Positions 26,998 to 40,600 of a stretch of DNA of 64,000 nucleotides are shown here, piece after piece (the first letter of the stretch is position 1; each line of letters begins with the position of its first letter). Source of the stretch: Saxidomus purpurata (lineage: Eukaryota; Mollusca; Bivalvia; Venerida; Veneridae); NCBI GenBank assembly GCA_022818135.1, contig JAFMSR010000001.1, forward strand, positions 3,724,684 through 3,788,683, written 5' to 3'. The translations under genes and the position numbers were made by a program. The notes under the pieces were generated by a model that had not been told where the DNA came from, ran no database searches, and saw nothing but the letters and a program-made list of their open reading frames with translations.

Positions 26998-27611
26998 CTG
27001 TCCGGTTAGGATAATTTTACAATGGGGCAACAGAAGAGTCTACCTTTATATGGTGAAGAAAATTATCTTGTTACAAAGGAGAGCACTATGCGTAATTAAT
27101 GCCAATATGTTATATACAGTCGCTGTCACGTTAGTGCAGTAGGTAACGACTGCGGTTCCTGATTATTTAGTGTTATGCCGAACAGGTGTTCATATACGGA
27201 CATGTACATTCACATTTTTACTCTCTTCTGTCAGTAGATAGTTTTAATTTATTTCTTCTTTTCTTGTTTCATTTATATGTTTACTTCTATAATCATTTCA
27301 ATTCATGTTGGTTTTTTTCTGATTGTACTAAACATATATCTACACCATTAAAATTTTACCTGAAGACGGTCTGAAAGAATTAAATGAAAAAAAAATATTC
27401 AGTTTCGATGAGGATCGAACCAGTCCTTGAAATCTTTATTTGTAGACACCCATCGCCTTTCCCACTGCGCAAACGCACCGTTCTATCTTATGATCATATA
27501 TCTTAACCTTTAACCCGTTCTTGTTTACATGCTCTACCTGTTTAAGCAATGCTTGTAAACGATTGGGTACACATATATATATATGTTATGTCACTGTCAC
27601 ATTATCCAAAC
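26998..27611. mobile_element. Repeat X, copy 1, short inverted ends
   Basis: Starts CTGTCCGGTTAGGATAAT and ends ATTATCCAAAC. GTTAGGATAATTTTACA and the reverse complement of the right end (GTTTGGATAATGTGACA) form imperfect inverted repeats. A second copy spans 44,180-47,132, broken by insertions. A tRNA-like module lies near the right end (27,403-27,480). No protein is recognised. Confidence 0.65.
27403..27480 (-). repeat. tRNA-like module inside repeat X
   Basis: Minus strand: GCGCAGTGGGAAAGGCG (box A-like) and GGTTCGATCCTC (box B), with ACAAATAAAGATTT between. It has the same layout as 46,926-47,003 in the other copy. Confidence 0.65.
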
Positions 27612-27999
27612 AAAGCTTATACATATATTACAATTGTGTATATTAGGAAATGATGACCGTGAGTTCAGTTTTGATACTAATATGAATACTGAAATGAATT
27701 AACAGTCACTGAGGAGTAACTTAAGCGCTGACCTCGAGATTAAACATGGGGCTGCAATAAGTCAAATAAGTTTAAATCATTGGAATACCATAGTAATTGC
27801 TCTGCAGTATGTGCTAGCCACACTTCGTCGGCTATAGTTCATAAATAGAAGCACATGTTTTTATAAGTGTTTTGCTTAACTTCATTCTATTTGGGTAAAA
27901 TGTCTATGTTTTCTTTTCTTTTCTATAAAAGAAGAGTATCAAGTTTTTAAAGAGTCTGACTTTGCATTCAACTAATGTTTAGTAATGGACACAACGTTC

Positions 28000-28960
28000 C
28001 GGTTATTTTCAGCTGACCTCGCACAAAATACCAGGGTAAGCTATCAGGACCAATCACCGTAACATAGCAGGGATATTCCTTGCATAGAGTTCCATCAAAA
28101 ATTGTTCAAAGAGTTACATTCTATGTAAAACCATTTTATGGAAACAATTAGGAAAAGTTCTTCTTTGAAATCACAAGGCCTAGAGCTTAGATATAAAGTT
28201 TTATATTGTGCACAACGTATCGGTTCTTTTCAGCGCACCTGGCACAAAGTTATGGGGTAAGATATCAGGACCATCCATTCACCGTAACCTAGCAGGGATA
28301 TTCCTTGCATATAAGTATATCACAGATGTTCAAAGAAAACCATTCCACGCAAAACTCTGGTCGTCGCGGCATCAAACAGAAAACATTTTAACTTGTAGCA
28401 TTACCTAGTGGACTTTTACTAAAATATTTTCCAAGATATTTTCAAATATTGATACCGTGTCAAAGTTGACTCCGCCCAGGAGTGTAACTTTATTTTACAT
28501 AGGCTTATTTAAGAAATACTTTAAAATTATTCTCTAAAACCATAACGCCTAAAACTTAGATAGCTGGCATGTATATATTATTGCCTAGAAGTGCTATTCA
28601 AAGATTGTTTAGTTCGTGACTCTTGATCAAAATTAACCCTACCCGTCGGTCTCTTAACTTCACATATAGATTTCCATAGGAAATCTTTAAAAATCGTCTT
28701 TGAAACCACAACCATTTAGCACAGCCTAGTCGACCCTACTAATAATATTCATATGATGACCCCGGTCAAGATTGACTTTACATAGGCTTAAGTAGGAAAA
28801 ACTTCAAAAATCTTTTTTCAAAAGTTACAGGAGCCGGAACTGATAATTGGAATGTAGCATTGTGTAGTTGACCTCTAAAAATATTGATCTAGTCATGACC
28901 ACCACGTCAAAATTGACCATTCCTGTGCTACTTGTCTAGGAAAAACAACTGAATAAACAT
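28000..28960. repeat. Degraded dispersed repeat
   Basis: Repeats of AGCAGGGATATTCCTTGCAT (near 28,065 and 28,291) and CACAAGGCCTAGAGCTTAGAT (near 28,172) resemble the internal units of the 683-bp element at 8,763-9,445. It is highly diverged and non-coding. Confidence 0.5.
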
Positions 28961-30411
28961 TTACTTATTACCACCCCTGAATGTCTGACAAACATGAATG
29001 TGTAGTGTGGGAACTTAAAATAATATGTTTGGTATTGTGCTACATGTACTAGCATTCTACATTAAGTATATAACTTCACTATTATACATAGTATAGATCT
29101 AATATTGATGTTAATTCCAATTGGTTATAAACAGGTAAAACATATTAAATGTGCCAAAAAATACCTTAGTGTTTATACGGATGCACTAAGTATCTATATG
29201 AGCTATATGAACTATATGATATCTCTTGCAAAAAGACACAATTTAAACAATTAAATATTTCATCTTTTACTAAAAATTATAAAAGTTCATCTAAAATTAA
29301 GACGTCTTATAATACATCTATAGGAAGCGATGTCAAGCATATCTGAGCTAAGCAGGTATTGGAACAAATGTACATGCATACTATTGTTGCGAAAATGTCA
29401 TGGTGCCTTAAACTTGTTTTCTCAGCTGAACCGCTTGGCACATAATTATCATGCAAAAGTCAATCAACTCCAAAGTACTGTAACAAGACAAGATACATAA
29501 CTTAAATTCACTGATATTTCTTTGTAAACTAAAATATAAACAATCCAAACCAAATCCACTCGTTTTTAAAACTGATATACCAATCTTTGATAATTTGTGA
29601 TTTTGCTCAGTTCGTTTGCTCTGCTATTTTCAATCAAAATGTAAACATTAAACTATAAAGCCTATACCAAAACTGTTCATTATTGTACTGAATTATCATG
29701 AACCTCTGTCTGTTTCAAGGGTCTCGGTAGCATATGATATATCGTTTCATGGCTTACTACTAAAAAGTATTTCATCCATAAATCTACGATTTCCACTTAC
29801 AGAAGCACCACCTTGAATACGAAAGACAGTAAGTCGCGGTGATTGCCGTCACACTTATTCTCCGAACGTTTTCTCTGTAGCCACAGGGACATGACTTGCA
29901 TTAAAAACATTCCTGAGGGCTGAAAATATTTCTTCAACTAAACAATATATCAACAAAACATATTTCTGAAAAAGGAAATAATTATAGAAATGATCTTTAA
30001 ACTGTAATTCTAGTGATTAGAAAACAAAGACACTGTTTACTGACATTAAAGATGTCTATTTCTTATTTGTGACGTAAACAAAGTCGTGGGTTTTCTTTTC
30101 GTGAATATTAAATCTGATTTTTGTAAGTGCTTATTCAATTTGCGATGTGGTTTCAGCGCATATTTGACAATCAGGTTTAATTTCAATGGTTTATGCTTTC
30201 ATTATAAACGGCAATCAGATAGGATTAAGTATATCAATAAAAGTTATTAGTCAGAATACCGAAATGCATGTATGTTGAAATTGATACAGGGTATGTGACG
30301 TGAATGCAATTCAATCGGTTGCGCTAATTGTTCTTCTGAACTGATCTATCATTGACTAGCTGGTAGAATTTTAGCTTTAATCAATTATGGCATTTTCTGT
30401 ACAGTAAAGGT
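28961..30411. other. Intergenic region
   Basis: No gene or repeat that I can support. Confidence 0.4.
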
Positions 30412-30633
30412 GAAGGCCTGTTGGCCAAAACCGTTATTCCATACTGGTCTTCCTGTTCTTTCTCCCCCACAAATTCTTCTGTTGATACACCATCTCCCTC
30501 AGTTGATTCTCCCATTGCTTTTTTCCAAAGTGGCCTAATAACATCTTCCAAAACTGCGTCGTAGACTGTCCTTTCGGCTTCAGCATTTTTATGGTGGAAC
30601 ATGTCCCAAGTTGTATTGTCGAAAATATCTTTC
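30412..30633 (-). pseudogene. Partial duplicate of the last exon of gene B
   Basis: Minus strand: reads ERTVYDAVLEDVIRPLWKKA and GESTEGDGVSTEEFVGEKEQ, closely matching the gene B last exon (ERTVYDKPWEDVIGPLWKKA, GESTEGDGVPTEGFVGEEEQ). It starts abruptly, lacks the first half of the exon and the CaaX end, and has frame changes. It lies about 1 kb past the gene B stop. Confidence 0.85.
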
Positions 30634-31094
30634 GAAGATACATACTATTATACATTCAAATGTAAGTGCTTATCCATTGCATTTTATCATGTCCCTTTTC
30701 TTAGATTTCATTACATTTAGTATTTATTCAATTTATTCTATGATAATAGCCACAAATATCATAATGGTATTTCAAACTTATAGTTTTAGTTGTCTGCATA
30801 CTTAGATGCTACTTCTTAAAATAACATCATGTGTGAGTATCTTTAACTGCAAAATTTATATTATAATTATGAGACCTCTGTAGAAACAAAGCCGAAATAA
30901 TCCTCAAATAATTTACAAAGCGATAAGAATGCTACTAATTTACTTTAATTTCTGATTAATATACTTTTTACACTCGATAAAAATACACAAAGTACCCACA
31001 AATTGGTAGTAAACTAAATGTTTATAATGTAATAATTGATATACTCATAAGAGTATGGCATTGTCTCGACAGTTGACAATGTTAAATATATACG
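30634..31094. other. AT-rich spacer
   Basis: Nothing recognisable. Confidence 0.4.
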
Positions 31095-31096
31095 TA

Positions 31097-31633
31097 AGGA
31101 CAAAAGTTCTGTCCGGTTCAAAATTGTTAAATTAAATTTAAATTGTACATTGCTTTTAATTTTCTATTTGCAAATTTATGTTTTGAGACTACTTGCTACA
31201 TTACAAGGTGTAAAGAATTCTATACAAAATCATTCAATCAACCGTGACGGCATAAACCATGAATTTCACATTTATCTTAATTGTATGTACTTGAAGCTTA
31301 TAATCATAAAAATTTCAAGTGATTTTTGTTACCAAAGGATAGTCCCATTGAAAGTCGTAAAAAATTTAGACAAATACTCAACATATGTTGTTATTACGAA
31401 GCTTTCAAGATAGAAAAATGTGCGCGTTTTATGTCGGCTGGACGACAGTGAGCATACAACACATGTTACACGAGCGTTGAACGCACACGAACATTCCATT
31501 CGACGTCACGAACATTGAAAATGTGTTAATTGACTCGAAAATGATGATATTCTTATGCTTTTCTAATTATGAACAAAATATCCAATTTCAGTTTTTGTAT
31601 TTCTTTAATTATACCGGACAGAACTTTTGTCCT
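31097..31633. mobile_element. 537-bp MITE with 21-bp perfect inverted ends and TA duplication
   Basis: Left end 31,097-31,117 begins AGGACAAAAGTTCTGTCC; right end 31,613-31,633 is its exact reverse complement. TA flanks both sides (31,095-31,096 and 31,634-31,635), as expected for a Tc1/mariner-type target. The open frame inside is not a recognisable transposase. The right end is 28 bp from the gene B stop codon, so it lies in the 3' UTR of gene B. Confidence 0.85.
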
Positions 31634-31662
31634 TAAGTATAATATTCGATAATACAATGTTT

Positions 31663-34600
31663 TTACAAGATATCACATTTGTCTCCTTTCTTTTGTTTTC
31701 CAACTAACTCCGGATCACAATGAACTGGATCGTCAGAAATCCGCTCTGGAGAAGGCCTGTCGGGCAAAACCGTTATTCCATCGTGGTCTTTCTGTTCTTC
31801 CTCCCCCACAAATCCTTCTGTTGGTACACCATCTCCCTCTGTTGATTCTCCCATTGCTTTTTTCCAAAGTGGCCCAATAACATCTTCCCAAGGTTTGTCG
31901 TACACTGTCCTTTCCATTTCTTCGGCTGATGGCTTCAGCTCCTTTTTATTTTTGGACATGTTCCAGGTTGTCTTGTCGAATATATCTTTCCAGTGCTTCG
32001 TTTCTTTACACAACTGAACATAATAAGAGTTATTACGGGAAAGCTCCCGTTTCACTCGATCTACTTCTTCTATCTTTGTCCTCAGCATATCGATATACTG
32101 TTGACCCATGTTCTGTAGGCCATTTACTTGAAGCATTTCAATATCAGCTCTAACAGCTGCTTCTACATCTTCTTCCTCTTTCATCACCCTTTCATCTTCC
32201 TCTCTAAACATTGTCAAGCGTTTTATTTTACGCCGATGTGGTCCTTCTCCTTCTGAAAATGTACAACCTATCAAGTAAACTTTTTCGTTTCTTTTAGAAA
32301 GAATATTATGAAAACACATCTATTTTACATACAATTCAGATAAAACACATACTACATTTGTATTTGAGTAAAAGAAATTAATACATGCAAAACAGAACGT
32401 ATGATAAACAGACAGTGTCTTCGAAGGTACTGCTATATTTAGAATGCACATGTTCGTGTATTTCTTCAAAGTGTGTTTCATAGTCATGTTGTCAACAAAG
32501 CAAGTTATGTGTCATCTTGAGTTTAACATAACTACATTGATCAGAAGGAAAACAGAATGCAAAACATTTTATTGAGTCAAAACAAAAATAAACTACAATT
32601 TTATTGGTCCGATCGTTAGTATTGTTCGACCTGTTCAAATGTTTATTTTAAATAAGACATTGATTCTGGAAAGAAATCTAAATAAATAATCATTTCAATA
32701 ATTCAATATTTACAACAAATTATATCCCTATAAGTTTACTTAAATTGACAATATTTAATTATATAGTAACATTAATTCATTGAAAGGATAATGGTAGATT
32801 TATATTGTATTCACTCTAACACAATGTTGATACATGTATATGCCTCTCTTTAGTGTTCAAGATGTTTCTTCAAGAGAAAGAGTTGCCAGAAAGCGTTGTT
32901 TTTTTCTGCAATATCATTTTAAGAAATACTGCGTTGTGTTTCTAGTATGTTCTTTTCGATTTAAAAAGCAAAGTTAAGAATGTAATGGGTACAAATAAAG
33001 GTTATTTCTGCCAATAAGAGATCTTACTTGATAAAATGATAGCTATTTGTAAATGTGATCCTGGGAATTTAAAGTCCAAGAGGCACTTTAAGCACTCCCA
33101 TCGAAAGAAAACTACCGTTAGAATACTGAAAAAAACTATGTATAATTATTCTTAAATTACGTTGACGTATACCTTCTGTTTATATGTTTGTCCCTACTTC
33201 ATTAAAAGTTTCGTCGGAAAGCGTTTTACTTTTTTTGCAATCAACTATTGGTAAACTTTCGCAATTCGTAACTGAATTTACCTTGTATATCTTCAGCCTC
33301 CATCACCATTTTATAGACAACTTCCTCCTCGTCAGCCTTTCTATCAAGAAAACATTGCAGAGCTGATCTTGCCTTTTAAAATAATAACAATGAATATATC
33401 AATAACTCAAATATCATCTTATTATCATACATACGATAGTTTAAAACGTTAGAAGTGGTATAAGTGTAAATCTTTTACGGTTTTGACAGCTTTAAATAAA
33501 AGACACATTCTAACGAAAATAAATATCTTTCGTTTTGCATTGCAAATTATAATCTTTTTGAGCTCACTTCTTTACTCACCACAGACCCCATGTGACCGGC
33601 TTCTCTATTAAACTGCTGTATCAGGGAATCTATATCTTTCATGTACTCATCATATCCAGTGCGTGTGCAGTACTTTCGGTTCTTTATTTTCCTTTTTATT
33701 GTCATTCTATCCAAACTGTGCAGTATTGCCTGACATTTTTCTTCAAGTTCTTTGTTGACATATTGCTTGAATTTTTCGAAGTGTCCTTTGAAACAGGCCT
33801 GAAATTACAAGCAGAAATTAAAATCTTAAAGTCATTTAATGCAATATCATTATTACTTTAGTGACACAATGTTGTAAGTTATTGGTTAAAGATGAAAAAA
33901 TGTTCTTTCATTGTATGCAGATGATTCGATTTATTATGAAACAAAATAGTCCAGTCTGTAATAATTTAGCTGTCATTTTAAGGTTTGTCATACCTTATAT
34001 ATAACAAATATTTTCATTCATCCTACTGAACGGTTTAAACGATCGCTACAGTTTCATCATTTGTTTTCGAGCATTGAACATTTTATGAAATTCGGTTTGT
34101 TGTTATGATAAGTCAGAATGTAAATAAGAAAGTTAGGTCAACCCACTTATAAGTAATGGGCAGTTTTTGAAATATATCATAAAAAGCATGGAAATGATCC
34201 CTATCTTATATTGATCAATAACAAAACTTTAAATAAACCATTGTGTTTTATTTCAAATGGTAAGGAATTGATTCTTTTCATGAAACAAAATGAATCGAGA
34301 TTTCAAATTTTTATTCAACATGCACATATACGATAAAGAGAAACGAATTTCTGTAAAATGATATACATAAAATATGTTGACATTTATTTAAGTTTTTTTC
34401 CAATGTTTAATCATTGCGTATTTCTTAGATTGTTTCCATCATTTTCTTGAAACTAATTTATAAAATGATAGGTCACCAGCTCTTATCATTGAGAAAAATA
34501 AGCTGTTGTCTCGGGCGGGAGGATGGTGGTGGAGGGAGGTCATGTGTATAAAGTCACTGAAGATAGTCAGATAGCTCAGTGAAACTTTAATCAGACAAAT

Positions 34601-37600
34601 TATGCATAGTTAAACATATATATTAATTATGTGTTAAAACAATGATTTCTTCTAGAAGCATTTAAGAGTGTTTAAAGGTCAATCTTGTTTAAACAATAAC
34701 CTTTTTTATGTTTCTAAAGGGAGGTAATAAATGTTCGTGTTATACTGACTTTTAGCTGTGGTTGTATATATAAAATATTTAACAGCGATGTATCTGCTTA
34801 AGATACTCCTTTTTTATCATTTATTTAAAAATAAGAGATTATCTATCACATTTGATTAAACAATATTAAAGAATAATATTATTTGATATCGAATCTAAAA
34901 CAAAGAACTAAACAACCGCAATAGTATTTAATTTAGAAACACTTAAAAACATTTTGCAAATGATATATAGAATATCTCCTTTCATCAATAAACCTGTCTA
35001 GAATAGATTATTTGTTTACATATAATTTGCGATATAGTCAACCAATATATCTTTCATATATAAACTTCATACTAAAGTATTATAAAATGATTACCATTGC
35101 TTGATCCTCGTAAATTTGTTCATCGTCAATGATCAGCCCTGATTTCAAAATTTCTAGTGCAGCCTGCATGCTGTATTTGTGATAGTTAACAAGACCTTTG
35201 TCGCTCGGTGTATATGAAGCTAAACGTCTTTTCATTTCAGCATTGTAAACATCTGTTGCTTTCTTCACTACATACGTGTTCTCAACAGCCGCCATAGATG
35301 TCATTGCGCTAGTCAAGCAAGGTGATTCATTCGTTTGTATTGAGTGAACGTAATGCAACAGCAAAGAGCTAAACACTGAAACGACGTCAGAAAAGATCAC
35401 AAGGGCCATGTATACATCATAATTACAATAAAAGAGCACACCAGTTAGAGGACTCACGACTGCACTTAGAGAAACTAAAATGAAATATTTCTATTTTTCA
35501 CCAGTTTCTTTTGTATTTTCATTTTCACTGAAATGTTTTAAGTTATGCTGTATATGTTCTTCTCATCCTCAAGATAATTATTTTTGGAGAAGTAGGTAGA
35601 CAGTCATTCATATGTCCGTAGAAAACTATTCATGCATTAATGTTATCAAAATTGCCAAATCGCCATACAATTACCTTTATCGGATTTGATAGTGTCATAA
35701 ACTATTATAAATGCGTTCGTCGTACAAACCAGCTCTTGATAATAATCATGATGTATATTCGTTCCCCCTATCCATTCTTTGTTTGATATAATAAAAGTTG
35801 AATCAAACATTTACAGTTGGAACGTTGTAATTTAAATATCAACGTGTTTGTACATGTAGTATAAATGATAAATATACAGTACTTAAAGTATTTGAATTTG
35901 GAACTTTTTTTTGTTAATTTCTTATTGTATCCGTGACTTACATCAGACTACAGAAACTGTTTTGATATTTTGACAGGATGATAAATGATAATTTCGAAAT
36001 TAAATGATTTTTTAGCAATAACACTATAAAGCTCTTGATGCCACATAATCATTTATGTGTGTATGTCTAACCATCTTAAATAAAAAGCAGCTTCTAAACA
36101 GACTGACGAAACAAAATTGCTCTGAACTGACAAATAAAGCCAACGGTCATCCTAAGACATGATATAACACTTACTCCTGCCATTAATTGCCTTTCCTGAC
36201 TTAAGTGCTTTTGGTTCGCAAGAAAAGATAAATTTTCGTAATGCGTTCAGTGTTATCAGGAACTCTTGTTTTAAATCTGCCTCTGGTATTTTCATTAGAT
36301 CTTTCAACTTTGACATTTTCACTGGCTTCCTGAATCGAAAGCATTTTCTTTTCTTGAAGTATCTTCTTATCATAATTCTTGGGAGGTTATATTCCTTTAA
36401 TGCGTCCTTTTTAATATCTGATCCCTCCTTTGCACGTTGTAGCTTCAACGTGTTTTCTAGATATGTATCATCACTGTTTGTATGACTATCAAGAGTGACG
36501 TCCCTTAGTGCAAGTACAAAATTGGGGAAGAAGAAATCGAGTATAGAGTCATCTTCCTCTGAACCATTCACCTTGATCGATGCCTTAATTTTAGTCAAAA
36601 ATCTAATATTTGTTAAGAAACTATGACGGAAAATGTATTTCAAAGCAGTCTTTAAAGTGCAAGAATATATGCATAAAACTATTTTTTCATATAATCTACT
36701 ATAAATTAAAACATCCGTCGTATGAATTGTTTGTGTTTGTAAGAAAGTGGTCTAAAATGCCAGATAAACTTGAAGTTTTTAATCAACGAACTTTTTATTA
36801 AATTATTTCTATTACGATTGATGACATATCACAGACAAATAACTTGAAATAAGTATATATAACATAGTAGGAGAGATTGTTAGACTGTTAGAAGTCTGTT
36901 TTCTTACATCCACTCTCTAAGATATCAATAGAATGTTTCAGAAAAGAAATCTATGTGTTAGTACAATCTCTGATATTTCTTTGAATTAATAATTATATAT
37001 AATCATACGTGTTCGGTAGCAATTTCATGACATATAATACAGATGCAAAGGATACTTGAATTTGTCTATTGCAGTTTTATCAAACAATCCTTGCGTATTG
37101 TAAACCAATGTATTTGACAACAAAGTTGCCAGTATGAACAAATTCTTGTCATCTTCTACGTCTACCTGTATAATAATCTCAAACATATACAATAAACAGC
37201 ACGCAAAATCTTACTCAGCTTATGACAAATTTCGTTATATAATTAAATCGAAGCACTTTATTGTTAGATATGATGTAACTGTTACTCGATATTTATTAAA
37301 ACCGTTTTATGACTTGCTAAGAAAGGCATCGTAAAACGGATGTTTATATTTTCTAGTTTAAACGAATTAAGGCGAATAAGCTATAATTGCTGTTTTTTTC
37401 CAGACGCTAGTTTTAATATAATAGGGTTATTATTATAGTAACGTGATTCAGAATGCCGGATTTGCTCGAGTCGTGCGTCGGATGATACGGGTGCGTAGCA
37501 CGAGTATAATCCAACTCCGACGAGAGCCAATCCGGTATTGATCACATTACTTAACTCATTACCCCTCATTATATACCGTTTGTTTGACACTTGTCTTCGT

Positions 37601-40600
37601 TAGAAACTGCAATAAACTGACAGTTTAAGCATTTAATTGTAGAAAACTGTTTTTAGCGCGAAATATTCGTTGTGTGCGACGTTGTTGTATTGACGTCATC
37701 GTATAAAAAAGTAGTAACGATCCAGTCAAACGCGACTTTATTAACGTCATGTGTAATTTAGGGCCAATTGAATGCACTCTTACAAATAATGGCATTATAA
37801 GCGTATTGCAAGTACATATAATACGGATTTTTTCTGTCAGGTCGTATTTGATTGCTGAATTAAGGCTGTATTTTGACAGAAAATTGAAAGGTATATAATA
37901 GATATGTATATCAATTCAGATTTTGCAAACATCGAAACGCTATGATATCTGATACATATATATTTAACGGCCTTTTTCCTAAAATTACAAACTGTACCTT
38001 ATCAGGATCATCGATTCCTTCTGTGTCAAGGAAGACAAGAACTTGATCTTCCTGTGTTGGATGGGGTCGGCACAGTACCCAGATACCTTTTGTCACTGCG
38101 TCTGTAGTGTGACCAGTTTCAAACAAACGTTTACCACCGGCTGAAATAGGTTTTACACTATGTACAATAGCAAATCAATTTCATCAATTCTAAATATCTG
38201 GTATTTATGTAGGTCTGTAGTTTGTTTACATGATACATTTTCGTAGTATTAAATGTATTGTGTTTCTAAACACAAAATATGGATAACTCAATATAACAAA
38301 AGAACATTGGGTAATTGCCAAGATAACGATACAACTCGCGATTTTCCCGATAGAATCGTAAGAGTAAAAATAAATAAAGGAAAAAACCAGTTTGAGCGCC
38401 TAAGATCTAAAATGGACTAAAGGTATTATATGCATATGGATAACTGGAAAAAAGTGTAAGCTTAAATTGTATACCGTCATACCTATGATATTATAATCTA
38501 CAAGCACATGTAGAGAAAGCAAAGAGAATATGAGCTGTACCTGACTCATAACTTGCCAGTTTATTCAAAATATATGATTTTCCCGTTCTTAGTGTCCCCA
38601 CAACAGACACCACATTTAAAGATTTCTCTATTTCTCTGAGTTTCGTCAATGTTGATTGTTCGCATGTTGTTTTACCATCGACTGTTGACACTAATACCAT
38701 TGGCGAGTGAAATATCGGATTGTCAGGTCTAAAATTATTTTATGAAAAGGTCTTTGTTAACACATGTGGTCTATGATCGAAAAGACATTTACATTGATAC
38801 GCATCCTATCTACGCAGACTTTTCCTGATTCAGTCACAATTTTTAAAAATTCAAACCATTGTTTTTGTTCAAAGAAAATTAAAACAAAATTACAAAACGC
38901 GGCAACACGGCAAAGTAGGTTTCAACGGCGCCTGTAGAAATTTAAGAATTAAAAAAACTGGTTTTAGTGAGAGTGGGCTTGAGCATAGTGGGAAAATAGT
39001 CACATTTCACCCCGTTGCCACTTAAAAAACATATTTTTTGGCTTAAAATAATTTGAAAAATAAAAGAAGTCATTTTATTGCAATTGGTCACTCCTATCTC
39101 GAGTTATTGAGAGAAAACCATTTTTCTATTCATAGTACTAGTGACCTTGAACTTTAACCTTGTGGCCCCGAATAATAATATGCGCAACTAGACTTCATAC
39201 TTGTGCTTCCTGCAATTGTTTTTGAAAATCCGGCAAGGGTTTTTTACGGATTACGGATAATATTTTTCTATTTTCAGGTCCCTGTGACCTTGACCTTTGC
39301 CTAAGTTGCCCCAAATTATAATTTTTCCAACTACATTTCATACTGACGCTTACTTCCCTTTGTGGTATAGAGTAACGTCAATTTGTTGTCTTGATTTTGA
39401 TACAAATGAACAATCCGTCTGTACTACTATGATTTTAAGATGCATCTATACGAGCGCATTTGACTCTAAAATCGCTTGATGAACCTGATTTGTTGAATTC
39501 GCGCATTTTTGCGAAACGTGAGTTGCAATGTTCGCGGAAGTACGTAATTAACGATACACCATGGCTTATATTTTTATATCTTATTCACTGTTGAAAACGC
39601 CTGAGGGTAACTATGATCAAAAGGTATGTTAATGGCGCTATCGGACAAAACCCAGTAAATGTTCTATTATTTCTAGGTCTTACTGATTGAAAACTTTTCA
39701 TAAATCATTCAAATCAAAATGTTTATTTACTATATAAAACATTTCGTCCTGATAACTAATCATAGATTGAAATATATACGGTTACGGTCTGTCTGCCCAC
39801 TGGTTAGTGACCATTTTAAAATGAGTTCTTATCCGAACTGGTCAAGTCGAACAAATGTGCATTTGCTTAATCTACTCAACCCGTGCACCCCCGTTGCCCT
39901 CAATATATAGTCAGAAATTATCAACTGTTTGTACATATTTATGTCTGCTCAACAAAATTGTATCAACTTAAAATTCTATCACGTTAAGGCATGAAGAAGG
40001 AAATATTTACTCTGTATGTCACCTTTTAGTTGCATAATACCGCATGAATAAGGTCATAAAAATAGTCTAGCGTTTTAAATGACTTTATTATTTTAGTACG
40101 TAAATAGTAAAACTCATAAACTAGTTTTGATTACTTATAAAAAAATATAAGAAATATATTGTAACATCCATAGATGCCCGATACTTACAATGGTGTTTCT
40201 TTAATTTTCTCTTCAAGAGTTGGTTTCCTAAAGGTGTAAATTTAAACAATCAAACAAAAAATCCAAAACACTATATGTCTAAAAACTGTTCGTTTCAAAT
40301 AAAACCGTTTAAAGTCTTTCCAAATGTGAAATAAACTTAAGACAATTGAATGTACTCTTATATAAATTATCTCTTATTCAGTTACTCTTATATTAACATT
40401 TAAAAATTTAAAATGTTATAAAACAGGAAGTCAAACCTACGGTGGCAAAGCGGTCGGCTTCTCTGGTGATGGTTTCTTTTTAATTTGCACAATTCTGTGA
40501 AATATATTGGCAATGTAATTTTTGTCTCTTTTCCTGTTGAGCACTTCTAATTTAAACTATGCATCTAAAAAGAAGTTCTAGTCTCGGTTAGATGCACATT

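Noticed and set aside
37381..37590. Coding region at 37,381-37,590 (minus)
   Set aside because: It falls in an intron of gene B and covers a decayed hairpin repeat.
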